From: Mesohalobacter salilacus
GTDB taxonomy: Bacteria > Bacteroidota > Bacteroidia > Flavobacteriales > Flavobacteriaceae
Assembly (NCBI GenBank): GCA_003931895.1
Contig: RRZV01000049.1
Location: 1 to 64,000, forward strand
DNA: 64,000 bases
Direction: 5' to 3'
Shown: piece after piece, positions 18,229 to 27,576 of the stretch
Numbering within the stretch: position 1 is the stretch's first letter
Layout of the letters: each line of letters opens with the position of its first letter
The notes under the pieces: model-generated
Database searches by the model: none
The model's input: only the letters and a program-made list of their open reading frames with translations
Told to the model about the DNA's origin: nothing
Position numbers and translations under genes: made by a program

Positions 18229-20670
18229 TTAGTTGAGGGTAAAAGTTACATTGAGCTTAAATACAAAATTATCGCTTGATTTATCAAAACTATAGAACCC
18301 ATAACGATAAAACCCGCCAGCACCAATGCCGGCATAAAAGGCGTCTAAGTAATTTAATTTCAAAATTTTAGTGACTTCCAAGCCCGATTCAATAAAAATC
18401 TCTTCCTTGGTATTAAAATTCCAGTTGTGAGATTGTGGATGCTCTAAATCGCCCCAACCCATATTGTGATGCAAAATGAGACCTGGATTAAAATCTTTGG
18501 TTTTAAACAATAAACTCCCTAAATCGTGAGTCAAAAATAAATGCACATATTGATCTGATAAAAACTCATAAGGCAACATGGTTTGAAACGTGTCTGGCAT
18601 CACAATCGGGATATCGTCGTCATTACTGCCTTCACCGGTAAATAATAGGCCTAAAGGAATATCACTATCTATATAGCCTGCCTGAACATGATACCGGGTT
18701 TGACCAAAATTACGCGTAAAAAAACTCTGAGATAAGCTGGCTTCAATTTTTTGATAATTAAATGCACCGTCTAGAAACGAGTCAAAACCTTTTGTATATC
18801 TCAAATTAAATACAGGATACTTAGTGCCAAGGCTTATCCGTTTTTTTGGGGTTTCTACAATGCGCTCACGAAAAGCATATCTTAAATTGAGAACGGCTTC
18901 AGAATTTCTAAAGTTAGCAATGTTGTTTAAATTGTTTACAAAAGCATAATTGAATTGAGGTCTAATCCATTCATTTCTTAAAGCGATGCGCCAAGTTAAA
19001 TATTTAAAATTTCGACGTCCAAACTCCAGTTGAAAATGCTCTACTAAATCCATTCTGGAAGCGATAAACCGTCTTAAATCTCCATTGCCAGAAAAGTTTT
19101 GCTTGTGTATGCTTGACCTGCCAATTTCTCTAACATCATTGTTGTAATTGAACTGCAAAAACATGTCTTCTGACTTGTCGATGTTATACCGAGCTTTAGC
19201 TCCAAATTTCCACTCACTATCTTTAAAACCATAAGCCGTATAGCCGCCAAAAACAAAATTTTCTATGAGTTTATCGTTAGTTTCTAAACCAGCACCAAGC
19301 CTAAATCCTTCGTGACGATTGTAGCCAAAAAATCGATTAAAAGGAATATTAAATTTTCCCCAAGGAATGTAGCCGTCGCTCATAGTAGTGGCTACATCAA
19401 AGACTTTATCTAATTTTAAACGTTCGCCAATGCTGTCAACAACTTTATATGTGTTTTTGTCGGTTTGGCTGAGGCTGTCTATTCTGTATTGATTCCAAAA
19501 ATCTTCATCGCGTTTTGGAGCGTTATCGGCGTATTTCAATTGAACCTCACTAAAATCTTTAGATTTCAAACTGTCTGAAAATTTAATTTCTTTTAAGTAG
19601 GATTTACCATTAATGAAAATGCCTTGCTGTGTTGTGATTTCAAAATTAAGTTGTTCAGGAAACCAATGTTTCTCTTCAACACGTTTGTATTTTTGTTGAA
19701 TTTTTAGGTGGGTTATCAGTTCGTCATAAGGTTCAGCTACAATATTTTGAATAGCATAACCGTCAGAATTGATATACATAAATCCTTTTAGTCCATCTAT
19801 ATTCGCCTCTTTTTTGGGGTAAAATGAAATATTAAAAATAGTGTCATTTCCTCTTGGTATTTCCTCTTCTAAGGTATAATCGTAACGTTTTATACTTCCT
19901 TTGGCGATAGGATTTAAAAAATGTAAATCCATAAGACTGATATTATCTTCGTAAAACCCAAAAGGTTGTAATTCTGTAGCCAAAACTGCAAAATAAGGGT
20001 TTTTAAACCCAGAAACTCTTGTAGCAACTACTGTTTCTTCGCTTAAATCTGGAGGTAGAAATTTTCGTTTTGTAACCGATTCAAACAACATGATATTAAA
20101 GTTGCCCTCTCTTATGAGTGTTTTTTCGAAACCGCTTAGCGTATCATTTTCAGGATCTAATTCTCCTTTTTTAATTTGATTTAAAAAAACTTGTCTTAAC
20201 GAATCTGACTTTTCTTGGCGTCCTTGTTTATCAATAATACTTTTGTTGTAAGAAGTATAACTAAAACCTCCTTTTTTTAAAGGGTTATTAATTTCTTTAT
20301 TGGCTATAACTTGCCTTATAATGCGTAAAGCAGGGTTTTCAGCATTAGTAATAACAACTTCATCAAGGCTTTCCAAAGAAGGCTTAAGAGCAATGATTAA
20401 ATTTTTATTGGTATCAGGTTTTAGTTTTAAAGTTTTGTAACCTAAATAAGAAATTGTTATGCTTTTAATTGGTTTGTTGCTTTCATAAAAAAACTTGCCA
20501 TCAATATCGGTAATCACACCACGTTTATTATTGTTATTGAAAGTAACGTTGGCGAAAGCTAAATTTTCTTTAGTCTCGGCATCTATAATCTTTCCATTAA
20601 TTTTGTATTGTCCATAAATGTTTAGAGTTGATAATAAGACAAATAAAAAAGATAGAAAGCTAAATTTCAT
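18229..20670 (-). CDS. DUF5686 outer-membrane protein with CarboxypepD_reg-like domain
   Basis: This 813-residue protein starts with a signal peptide ending NIYGQ and a CarboxypepD_reg-like domain (about residues 23-100: KINGKIIDAETKENLAFANV). A long region rich in alternating hydrophobic beta strands follows, ending in FKLNVTFTLN with a terminal aromatic/asparagine pattern usual for outer-membrane barrels. This is the DUF5686 architecture typical of Bacteroidetes; no function is assigned. It is the first gene of the run leading into bioF, 19 bp upstream. Confidence 0.85.
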   Translation of the reverse strand: MKFSFLSFLFVLLSTLNIYGQYKINGKIIDAETKENLAFANVTFNNNNKRGVITDIDGKFFYESNKPIKSITISYLGYKTLKLKPDTNKNLIIALKPSLESLDEVVITNAENPALRIIRQVIANKEINNPLKKGGFSYTSYNKSIIDKQGRQEKSDSLRQVFLNQIKKGELDPENDTLSGFEKTLIREGNFNIMLFESVTKRKFLPPDLSEETVVATRVSGFKNPYFAVLATELQPFGFYEDNISLMDLHFLNPIAKGSIKRYDYTLEEEIPRGNDTIFNISFYPKKEANIDGLKGFMYINSDGYAIQNIVAEPYDELITHLKIQQKYKRVEEKHWFPEQLNFEITTQQGIFINGKSYLKEIKFSDSLKSKDFSEVQLKYADNAPKRDEDFWNQYRIDSLSQTDKNTYKVVDSIGERLKLDKVFDVATTMSDGYIPWGKFNIPFNRFFGYNRHEGFRLGAGLETNDKLIENFVFGGYTAYGFKDSEWKFGAKARYNIDKSEDMFLQFNYNNDVREIGRSSIHKQNFSGNGDLRRFIASRMDLVEHFQLEFGRRNFKYLTWRIALRNEWIRPQFNYAFVNNLNNIANFRNSEAVLNLRYAFRERIVETPKKRISLGTKYPVFNLRYTKGFDSFLDGAFNYQKIEASLSQSFFTRNFGQTRYHVQAGYIDSDIPLGLLFTGEGSNDDDIPIVMPDTFQTMLPYEFLSDQYVHLFLTHDLGSLLFKTKDFNPGLILHHNMGWGDLEHPQSHNWNFNTKEEIFIESGLEVTKILKLNYLDAFYAGIGAGGFYRYGFYSFDKSSDNFVFKLNVTFTLN

Positions 20671-20748
20671 GAAATAATATTTATGTTACGATTTCATTTT
20701 CTTCATTGTTTTTTGAAGATAAAAACAAACTGTGTGCCAAATCTACAG

Positions 20749-21132
20749 TTAAGTCAGTTTGCTTTCTTTTTCTTCTTTATCTTCACTACTCAATTCGTGG
20801 GTTTTTTTGTTGTATTGATCTTTTAGGTCATCAATATGAGTTTTGTCGCATAGTTTATTTCCAATGAAATAACCCGTTCTGCCAAGTAAATGACCACCAA
20901 TAGGTGCGGTTAAAAAGATAAAGATTATAATGGCTAAAACCCGTGTTGAAATCGCTAAGTCATTAAAAAAAATGGCTGCAGCACCAATGAGTAATCCTAC
21001 ACCAAGTGTCGCTGCTTTGGTGTTGACCGATATTCTTAAAAACGTATCTGGCATTCTAATCAAACCTACTGCGGCGAGTAGGGCGAAAAGTGTTCCTAAA
21101 CTTGAAAATATAATAATTAACCACTCATTCAT
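20749..21132 (-). CDS. mrpG: Mrp Na+/H+ antiporter subunit G
   Basis: This 127-residue membrane protein of the MnhG/PhaG family is the last gene of the mrp operon. It has three helices; the signature GLIRMPDTFLRISVNTKAATLG is at about residues 23-44. It has a charged tail. The start overlaps mrpF by 8 bp. It is part of the seven-subunit Mrp complex in the inner membrane. Confidence 0.92.
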   Translation of the reverse strand: MNEWLIIIFSSLGTLFALLAAVGLIRMPDTFLRISVNTKAATLGVGLLIGAAAIFFNDLAISTRVLAIIIFIFLTAPIGGHLLGRTGYFIGNKLCDKTHIDDLKDQYNKKTHELSSEDKEEKESKLT

Positions 21133-21400
21133 TTTTGTCTCTTTTTTCTAAATAATATGTAAAAGCAACTGTGCCTAAAAATGCAATTAAGGCTAAAATT
21201 AAAGCAATGTCTAAAAAGTTAGGCTGATTGTTGATGATGCTGTAAATAGAAATGATTCCAATACCAATGGTCACGATAAGGTCTAAAGCTATTATTCTAT
21301 CTACAATGCTTGGTCCTTTGAGAAAGCGAACAAAAACTAACACTATAGAAAGTGATAGTAAAGGCAAAATAATGTAATATAAATAATCGTTTAAGCTCAT
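21125..21400 (-). CDS. mrpF: Mrp Na+/H+ antiporter subunit F
   Basis: This 91-residue protein of the MnhF/PhaF family has three hydrophobic helices. The signature FLKGPSIVDRIIALDLIV (about residues 27-44) carries the conserved Asp-Arg pair. It overlaps mrpE by 4 bp and mrpG by 8 bp, as expected for coupled translation within the operon. Confidence 0.92.
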   Translation of the reverse strand: MSLNDYLYYIILPLLSLSIVLVFVRFLKGPSIVDRIIALDLIVTIGIGIISIYSIINNQPNFLDIALILALIAFLGTVAFTYYLEKRDKNE

Positions 21401-21873
21401 CGGGTTATTAATAAAATTCGTCGTTCAAATCCATTTTTGATATGATGTATAAATTCGTCTTTATCTTTAACATACATAGAATGTACATACAATACTTTTT
21501 TATCATCAGAAACGTCTAAACTTAGCGTTCCTGGTGTAAGTGTGATAAGGTTGGCTAATAAAGAAATTTCAAGGTTAGTTTCAACATCTAAGGGTATTTT
21601 TATAATTCCTGGAGTAACGTGAAGGTTTGGTGTCATCACTTCATAAGCCACTTCAATGTTAGCTAAAACTAACTCATAAATAAAGTAAAAGAAAAACGCT
21701 ATAACGCGTGGTAAAATTTTCACGTATTTATTTTCGCCAGCACTGGAACCAATTAACCAAATAATCAAAAATCCAAGAATAAACCCAAACGAAAAATTAT
21801 AGGCATTGTAAGCTCCGGTCAAAAAGACCCAAATCAGCATCAATAATATGTTAGACAAAAATTGTGATTTCAT
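21397..21873 (-). CDS. mrpE: Mrp Na+/H+ antiporter subunit E
   Basis: This 158-residue MnhE/PhaE family subunit has two N-terminal membrane hairpins and a soluble C-terminal region. The conserved ANLITLTPGTLSLDV (about residues 109-123) is clear. It overlaps mrpF by 4 bp and follows mrpD by 3 bp. Confidence 0.92.
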   Translation of the reverse strand: MKSQFLSNILLMLIWVFLTGAYNAYNFSFGFILGFLIIWLIGSSAGENKYVKILPRVIAFFFYFIYELVLANIEVAYEVMTPNLHVTPGIIKIPLDVETNLEISLLANLITLTPGTLSLDVSDDKKVLYVHSMYVKDKDEFIHHIKNGFERRILLITR

Positions 21874-21876
21874 AGC

Positions 21877-23385
21877 TTAAGGTTTTAAAACCGCATCGAT
21901 ATAATTTTGTGAGTTATACAAATCTTCTGCTATTCTTTCTGATAAAGCTTGTATGTGTTGTGCGCCAAAGCCAATATACAAAGAAAATATAGCCAATAGC
22001 ACTATTGGCGTTACAAATTGCCATTTCTGAATAGGGTATAATTTATCAAAAAATATAAACCGTTTATTGACTTTCAGCTCAGGTTGGTTTTTCCAAAAGG
22101 CTTCAGACCAAATTTTAGCAATTACTACTAAGGTGATAAAACTACCTAAAATCAAAGCTCCTAAAAACCAATAATTTCCCGTGTTGTAGCTACTCAAAAA
22201 TAATGAAATTTTAGGCCAAAATCCAGATAGAGGAGGAACACCAACTAATGAAAATAAAACCACAATAATCAATAGACTTAATTTGGGATAACTTTTGTAC
22301 AAGCCACCAATCATTTTCATATTTGTTGTAGCTTTAAGGCGATATATAACACCGCCAATTAAAAATAAATTGGTTTTAACAATAATATCGTGGATTAGAT
22401 AAAAAATTACACCAGTTAAAGCCATAACATTAAAAACTCCTAAACCACCAATCATAAAACCAATGTGGCAAATGATAAGAAATGAAAACACTTTTCTAAT
22501 ATTATTTTGAATAATAGCACCAAACGACCCACTTATGATGGTTAATACTGCAAGTACCAGTAATAGATTCATTAAAAAAGGATCTTGTGGAAAAATCAAA
22601 GTCATCATCCGTATTAAGGCATAAACTCCAACTTTTGTTAACAAACCAGCAAAGATGGCGGAAACTGCTGATGGTGGTGTGTGGTATGATGCCGGCAACC
22701 AAAAATTAAGCGGAAAAACTGCAGATTTTATGGCAAAGGCTGTTAAAAACAAGACAGCACAGACATCTACTATAACTTGATTGTTCACGTGTTGTATTTT
22801 TACAGCTATATCGGCCATATTTAGGGTGCCAGTAAGGCCATATATCACACCTAAACCTGTTAAAAATATAAGCGAACCAAAAAAGTTAAGCGTAAAATAC
22901 TTTACTGCACCTTCTAACTGATTTTTTTCACCACCAATACTAATTAACACAAACGAACTGATAATGATAATTTCAAACCACACATAAAGATTAAACATAT
23001 CGCCAGTTAAAAACGCGCCATTTAAGCCTAATAGTAAAAAGTGATAAACACTAAAAAAGCCAAACCTCAATCTGGCATTAATGATAGACACTGTAGAAAA
23101 AATAGAAACTGATAAGCCAGCAATAGCAGTAAGTAATATTAATGTTGCTGAGAGCATATCGCCAACAAATACAATACCATAGGGAGCTTCCCAATTTCCT
23201 GCATTAACAACATGTGTTCCGTATTGCCAAGTAAAGATAAATACAGCTATAGCAACACCCAAGGCTACAAAATTTCCTATGATGGTCACAATTTTCTGAA
23301 CTTTCACTTTGTTCCAAAAAAACATCAGCACAATGCTAAAAAACAAGTGAACAATTAGTGGGTATGTGATAATATTTTCACTCAT
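21877..23385 (-). CDS. mrpD: Mrp Na+/H+ antiporter subunit D
   Basis: This 502-residue subunit is homologous to NuoM/NuoN-type proton channels (Proton_antipo_M), with about 14 helices. Conserved features include [14 protein letters not shown] (helix 5 glutamate, about residue 138) and [24 protein letters not shown] with the essential lysine (about residues 216-239). It is one of the two ion-translocating subunits. It overlaps mrpC by 4 bp. Confidence 0.93.
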   Translation of the reverse strand: MSENIITYPLIVHLFFSIVLMFFWNKVKVQKIVTIIGNFVALGVAIAVFIFTWQYGTHVVNAGNWEAPYGIVFVGDMLSATLILLTAIAGLSVSIFSTVSIINARLRFGFFSVYHFLLLGLNGAFLTGDMFNLYVWFEIIIISSFVLISIGGEKNQLEGAVKYFTLNFFGSLIFLTGLGVIYGLTGTLNMADIAVKIQHVNNQVIVDVCAVLFLTAFAIKSAVFPLNFWLPASYHTPPSAVSAIFAGLLTKVGVYALIRMMTLIFPQDPFLMNLLLVLAVLTIISGSFGAIIQNNIRKVFSFLIICHIGFMIGGLGVFNVMALTGVIFYLIHDIIVKTNLFLIGGVIYRLKATTNMKMIGGLYKSYPKLSLLIIVVLFSLVGVPPLSGFWPKISLFLSSYNTGNYWFLGALILGSFITLVVIAKIWSEAFWKNQPELKVNKRFIFFDKLYPIQKWQFVTPIVLLAIFSLYIGFGAQHIQALSERIAEDLYNSQNYIDAVLKP

Positions 23386-23735
23386 GAATCTTCGTCTAAA
23401 GTGTTTAGCATGTCAAGGTCGTCGGTTTTTAAAACTTTGTAGGCCCGCTTAACCAAAATAATAGCAAAAGCCTGAAGACCAAAACTAATAACTATTGAAG
23501 TTAAAATTAAAGCTTGTGGAATAGGGTCGGCGTATATATCGGCAAAATGTTTTAATTCAGGTGCAATAATAGGTGGATTTCCTTTGGTAATTCTACCTAA
23601 TAGAAATATTAATAAGTTGACACCATTTCCAAACAATATGATACCTATAATGAGTTTGACAATACTTCGTCTTAAAATCATATAGGTGCCAGCGGCGTAA
23701 AGCACTCCAGTCATTATGGCTAAAAGTATTTCCAT
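23382..23735 (-). CDS. mrpC: Mrp Na+/H+ antiporter subunit C
   Basis: This 117-residue protein is homologous to NuoK, with three membrane helices. Conserved are [10 protein letters not shown] (about residues 37-46) and [20 protein letters not shown] (about 71-90). It overlaps mrpD by 4 bp and follows mrpB by 3 bp. Confidence 0.93.
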   Translation of the reverse strand: MEILLAIMTGVLYAAGTYMILRRSIVKLIIGIILFGNGVNLLIFLLGRITKGNPPIIAPELKHFADIYADPIPQALILTSIVISFGLQAFAIILVKRAYKVLKTDDLDMLNTLDEDS

Positions 23736-23738
23736 CAG

Positions 23739-24152
23739 TTAAGCATTTTCAGATATGGTGAATATAATAGTTAGTGAGACGCCCACAACAACAAAATATA
23801 CGCCCGTGTCAAAAAATAAAGCAGAGCCTACCTTACCAATAACAGGGATATGTCCAGAAGCCCAAAGTCCCGTCATAAATGGTAAATCATAAAAAAACAC
23901 AGGAGCTACAGCACTAGAAAAAGAAATTAATAAACCTAAAGGCATTAAAAATCCAGGGTGAATTTTTATGATTTTACGGGTGTTTTTAAGCCCATTCGCA
24001 AAAGCATCTAAAACAAAGGCTATGGCAGCAATTAATCCACCTACAAAACCGCCACCGGGTAAATAGTGTCCTCTCAGCAAAATAAAAACTGAAAACAATA
24101 GCAACACCGGCAAAAGTATATCTGAAGCTGTTTTAAGTATTAATGTTTTCAT
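23739..24152 (-). CDS. mrpB: Mrp Na+/H+ antiporter subunit B
   Basis: This 137-residue MnhB family protein has four helices. The signature [20 protein letters not shown] (about residues 27-46) is intact. It completes, with the C-terminal part of MrpA, the membrane region unique to Mrp complexes. It lies 7 bp after mrpA. Confidence 0.92.
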   Translation of the reverse strand: MKTLILKTASDILLPVLLLFSVFILLRGHYLPGGGFVGGLIAAIAFVLDAFANGLKNTRKIIKIHPGFLMPLGLLISFSSAVAPVFFYDLPFMTGLWASGHIPVIGKVGSALFFDTGVYFVVVGVSLTIIFTISENA

Positions 24153-24159
24153 AGCTATT

Positions 24160-26466
24160 TTATTTTTTATCTCTTGCTTTTAACCTGAGTTTTAAAAGCC
24201 CAAAAACGCCAATTGCGGCTACGATAAGCACGGTTATTTCTATTAATGTATCACTACCTCTAAAATCGACCAATATAACATTTACAACGTTTTTTCCTTT
24301 AGCTAAAACATAAGAATTTTCAGCATAAAAATTACTGACTTCTGAATTTTTAGGTTCACTAATTACTTTTAAAATCAAAAATGTAATCATTCCTCCAAAT
24401 ATAGCAGAAAGAATGCCATGTTCTACACGCAAATAGTTTTTTGAAAATTTTAAATACTTTGGCAATCTATATAAAACCAAGACAAACAAAATTACAGTCA
24501 GCGTATCCACAGAAAATTGTGTCATAGCCAAATCTGGTGCACTGTAAAATAAATAGAGCAAGCAAAAAGCAAAACCAATAATTCCCATTGCAGCAACAGC
24601 AGCCAATCGAGACGGTGTGAATACTGTAAATAGCGTTGATAACAGCATAATCATGATAATGACAATTTCATATACCGTTAAATCAGCAAGCGAGTTATAG
24701 TCTATTCTTAAAACAGGATCTTGAAGCAAAAGGTAGCCTACCAAAACAATTATAAAAGTGACATATGTTGCCACATAATGTCTTAAATATCCATTTTGAA
24801 ACAACATGGTCCAATATTTTGAGGTAATTTTAAAAATAGTGACCACATAACCAGATATTGATTTTGGAGATAAAAACTCAAATTTATCAGCTGAAGTTTT
24901 TAGTCGATCAGATGGTTTTAAAATCAAATAAAGAATAAAACCTAAAACAATAGTTAGCGTAGATAACCAAAATATATTATTGAAGCCATGCCATAATTTG
25001 AGATGTAAACCACTTTCACCACGACTTAAAATTTCGGCACCTGGCATAATCAAACTATCGCCAAGCAGAAAAGGCATAAACCCTAAAATCAAGCCTAATG
25101 AAACCATAAGCATTGGCGGCAACCATAAGCGAATACTTGGCATATGAAGATGCGGGAGCGCTTCAGGTTTTTTGCCTAAAAAGGGTTTGACACCAACTAA
25201 AAATCCGCCGTAAAAAAGCAATACGTTAGTCGTTATAGCAATTCCTGTTAGTAACCAAGTATTGTTTTTAAAATGTAAAGTAGATTCGTAGATTAAATCT
25301 TTCCCTACAAACCCAAGCGTAGGAATTACGCCACCACTGATTAAAGCGGCAATAAAACCCACGACAGCAATTGGCATTAGACCATTTTTTAAACCTGAAA
25401 GTTTTGTGATATCTCTTGTGCCCGTTTCGTGGTCTATTATTCCTGTAATTAAAAATAATGAAGCTTTATATAAAGCATGAACAACTATAAATACCATAGC
25501 AGCGACCAAAGCTTCGTAGCTTCCTAGACCGGTTAAAAAGGTCAAAATCCCCAAAGCACAAATAGTTGAATAGGCAAGTATGGCTTTCAAATCAGTTCTA
25601 AACAACATATGTATAGCAGAATACAACATCGTTATCGCCCCTATAGTAATCAATGTGGTATTCCATAAAGGCGTTTCTCCTAAAATGGGGCTGAACCTTA
25701 AAATAAGATAAATACCAGCTTTTACCATCGTTGCTGAGTGAAGATAGGTAGAAACAGGTGTAGGCGCTTGCATAGCACCAGGTAACCAAAAGTGAAAAGG
25801 AAACTGAGCCGATTTGGTAAAGGCGGCGAGAAAAACTAAAATTACAATGAAAACATAACTGCTACTCATCACAATTTCATTACTCATAGTGAGCATTTCA
25901 GAAATGGTATAAGTTGAGGTAACTTGACCCAGAATCACAGCAGCAGCTAATAAGAATAAGCCACCAACCCCAGTGATGCCTAAAGCTAATAAAGCCGATT
26001 TTCTACAGCTTTCGCTTTCATTATTAAAACCTATGAGAAAAAACGAGCTGATACTGGTTAATTCCCAAAAAATAAACATAGTGATTAAATTATCAGAAAG
26101 TACAAGTCCCAGCATTGCCGACATAAATATACCTAGATACGAATAAAATCGATCTAAATATTCGTGTCCTTTTAGATAAGATGAAGTGTACCAAAAAACT
26201 AAAGTGCCTATCCCAGAAATCATCAAGACAAATAGTAGTGATAAGCCATCAAGCATAAAACTCAAATCAACTTTAAAAGTAGGAATCCAGTTATAAGTTA
26301 TTTTTATGACTTGATTATTGGCAATATCATCTAAAAAACTACAGAAATATAAAAATGTAGATAGAGGGATTAATGTTGTAAGCCAGGCCCATTTGCCTTT
26401 TATAATCTTACTTATAAAAAGCATTGCTAACGATAATAAAAAGCCAAGACAGACAATTAATAGCAT
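24160..26466 (-). CDS. mrpA: Mrp Na+/H+ antiporter subunit A
   Basis: This 768-residue subunit is the first gene of the operon. The N-terminal two-thirds is NuoL-like (Proton_antipo_N and _M): [18 protein letters not shown] (about residues 130-147) and the essential lysine region [20 protein letters not shown] (about 216-235). The C-terminal part carries the Mrp-specific region with [19 protein letters not shown]. The operon exchanges Na+ for H+ for salt and pH homeostasis, fitting a marine lifestyle. All seven subunits are present, so this is a complete group 1-type complex. Confidence 0.94.
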   Translation of the reverse strand: MLLIVCLGFLLSLAMLFISKIIKGKWAWLTTLIPLSTFLYFCSFLDDIANNQVIKITYNWIPTFKVDLSFMLDGLSLLFVLMISGIGTLVFWYTSSYLKGHEYLDRFYSYLGIFMSAMLGLVLSDNLITMFIFWELTSISSFFLIGFNNESESCRKSALLALGITGVGGLFLLAAAVILGQVTSTYTISEMLTMSNEIVMSSSYVFIVILVFLAAFTKSAQFPFHFWLPGAMQAPTPVSTYLHSATMVKAGIYLILRFSPILGETPLWNTTLITIGAITMLYSAIHMLFRTDLKAILAYSTICALGILTFLTGLGSYEALVAAMVFIVVHALYKASLFLITGIIDHETGTRDITKLSGLKNGLMPIAVVGFIAALISGGVIPTLGFVGKDLIYESTLHFKNNTWLLTGIAITTNVLLFYGGFLVGVKPFLGKKPEALPHLHMPSIRLWLPPMLMVSLGLILGFMPFLLGDSLIMPGAEILSRGESGLHLKLWHGFNNIFWLSTLTIVLGFILYLILKPSDRLKTSADKFEFLSPKSISGYVVTIFKITSKYWTMLFQNGYLRHYVATYVTFIIVLVGYLLLQDPVLRIDYNSLADLTVYEIVIIMIMLLSTLFTVFTPSRLAAVAAMGIIGFAFCLLYLFYSAPDLAMTQFSVDTLTVILFVLVLYRLPKYLKFSKNYLRVEHGILSAIFGGMITFLILKVISEPKNSEVSNFYAENSYVLAKGKNVVNVILVDFRGSDTLIEITVLIVAAIGVFGLLKLRLKARDKK

Positions 26467-26483
26467 AAGAAAAACTTAAATCA

Positions 26484-26516
26484 CAAATATATAAGTATTT
26501 TTAAAAGAAAATGCAA
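26484..26516 (-). promoter_or_regulatory. Promoter of the mrp operon (TTG-N22-TATATTTG)
   Basis: On the minus strand TTG (26516-26514) precedes TATATTTG (26491-26484) by 22 bp. Both match the Bacteroidetes consensus, 17 bp upstream of the mrpA ATG. Confidence 0.55.
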
Positions 26517-26569
26517 CTTTAGAAACACTCTGAATAGATAATTTTAAATTAATATCTTATAATTAAACT

Positions 26570-26596
26570 TTGGAATGATTTTAGATTATAAATTTG
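26570..26596 (+). promoter_or_regulatory. Promoter of the DUF4837 gene (TTG-N16-TAAATTTG)
   Basis: TAAATTTG (26589-26596) matches the -7 consensus. TTG at 26570-26572 lies 16 bp upstream, one base short of the usual spacing. The gene starts 16 bp downstream. Confidence 0.45.
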
Positions 26597-26612
26597 TTAA
26601 AAATTTTCAATC

Positions 26613-27575
26613 ATGAAACGACTTCTTTTTTTAATGGCATTAGTCTTAACGGCCTGCGATGACGGCAAAAAAGTTTACATAGCTGATTCGTCGGGTAATC
26701 TTAATATGGTCAATATTGTATCAAATAATCAATTATGGGATGGCAAATTGGGTGAAGAAGTTAGAAATGTGATGGCAAAAGATGCTGAAGGCTTACCACA
26801 AAAGGAGCCTTTATACAAGCTTAGACATATACCTACAAGTGCTTTTACAGATTTTGCAAAGAAAAACAGAACGTTTTTGAAGTTTGAACTTGCAAAGCAA
26901 AATAAAATCACTTTTGCGAAAGACAGTTTTGCAAGGCCGCAGTTAGGTATTTTTATTCAAGGGAAGAACAATAACGAACTTGTAAATACTTTTAATAAAA
27001 ATAAAGAAAAAATACTTAACGCCATAAATAATATCGAGATTCAGGAGAAATGGCGACGGATGAACAAGTCCTTGGATAAAGATTCAAAAATTGAAAAAAG
27101 TTTAGGTGTCTCAATAAAGTTTCCAACAGCTTATAGATATGCCAAAGAAAGTAATAAAAATTTTGTGTGGTTGAGAAAAGAAATCGAAAAAGGAAGTATG
27201 GAAATTTTTATTTATGAAATACCAATTTCAAGGATAGAAAATGATAATTCTGTTATTTCTAATATTGTTAAAGTAAGGGATTCAATAGGGAAAGCTAATG
27301 TTCCAGGACCAAGACCTGGCACTTACATGATTACTGAAGAAGCCTATATGCCTTATTTATACGAAACTAAAATAGATGGAAAATTTGCTTACGAAACTCG
27401 TGGCACTTGGGTAGTAAAAGGTGCTTTTATGGGTGGTCCGTTTCTTAGTTATGCCATTAAAGATAAAGCCAATGATAGATTTGTTGTAATAGAAGGAATA
27501 GTTTATAAACCTACAGCACAAAAAAGGAATAATATATTTGAGATTGAAGCTATAGCCAGATCCTTAAAATTTTAA
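26613..27575 (+). CDS. DUF4837 lipoprotein
   Basis: This 320-residue protein has a lipoprotein signal (MKRLLFLMALVLTAC, Cys15). The mature part fits the Bacteroidetes DUF4837 family: PQKEPLYKLRHIP near residue 65, GVSIKFPTAYRYAKES at about 168-183, and the C-terminal TRGTWVVKGAFMGGPFLSYA at about 271-290. It is presumably envelope-located with unknown role. It converges on the wzc-like gene with a 1-bp gap. Confidence 0.85.
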   Translation: MKRLLFLMALVLTACDDGKKVYIADSSGNLNMVNIVSNNQLWDGKLGEEVRNVMAKDAEGLPQKEPLYKLRHIPTSAFTDFAKKNRTFLKFELAKQNKITFAKDSFARPQLGIFIQGKNNNELVNTFNKNKEKILNAINNIEIQEKWRRMNKSLDKDSKIEKSLGVSIKFPTAYRYAKESNKNFVWLRKEIEKGSMEIFIYEIPISRIENDNSVISNIVKVRDSIGKANVPGPRPGTYMITEEAYMPYLYETKIDGKFAYETRGTWVVKGAFMGGPFLSYAIKDKANDRFVVIEGIVYKPTAQKRNNIFEIEAIARSLKF

Positions 27576-27576
27576 A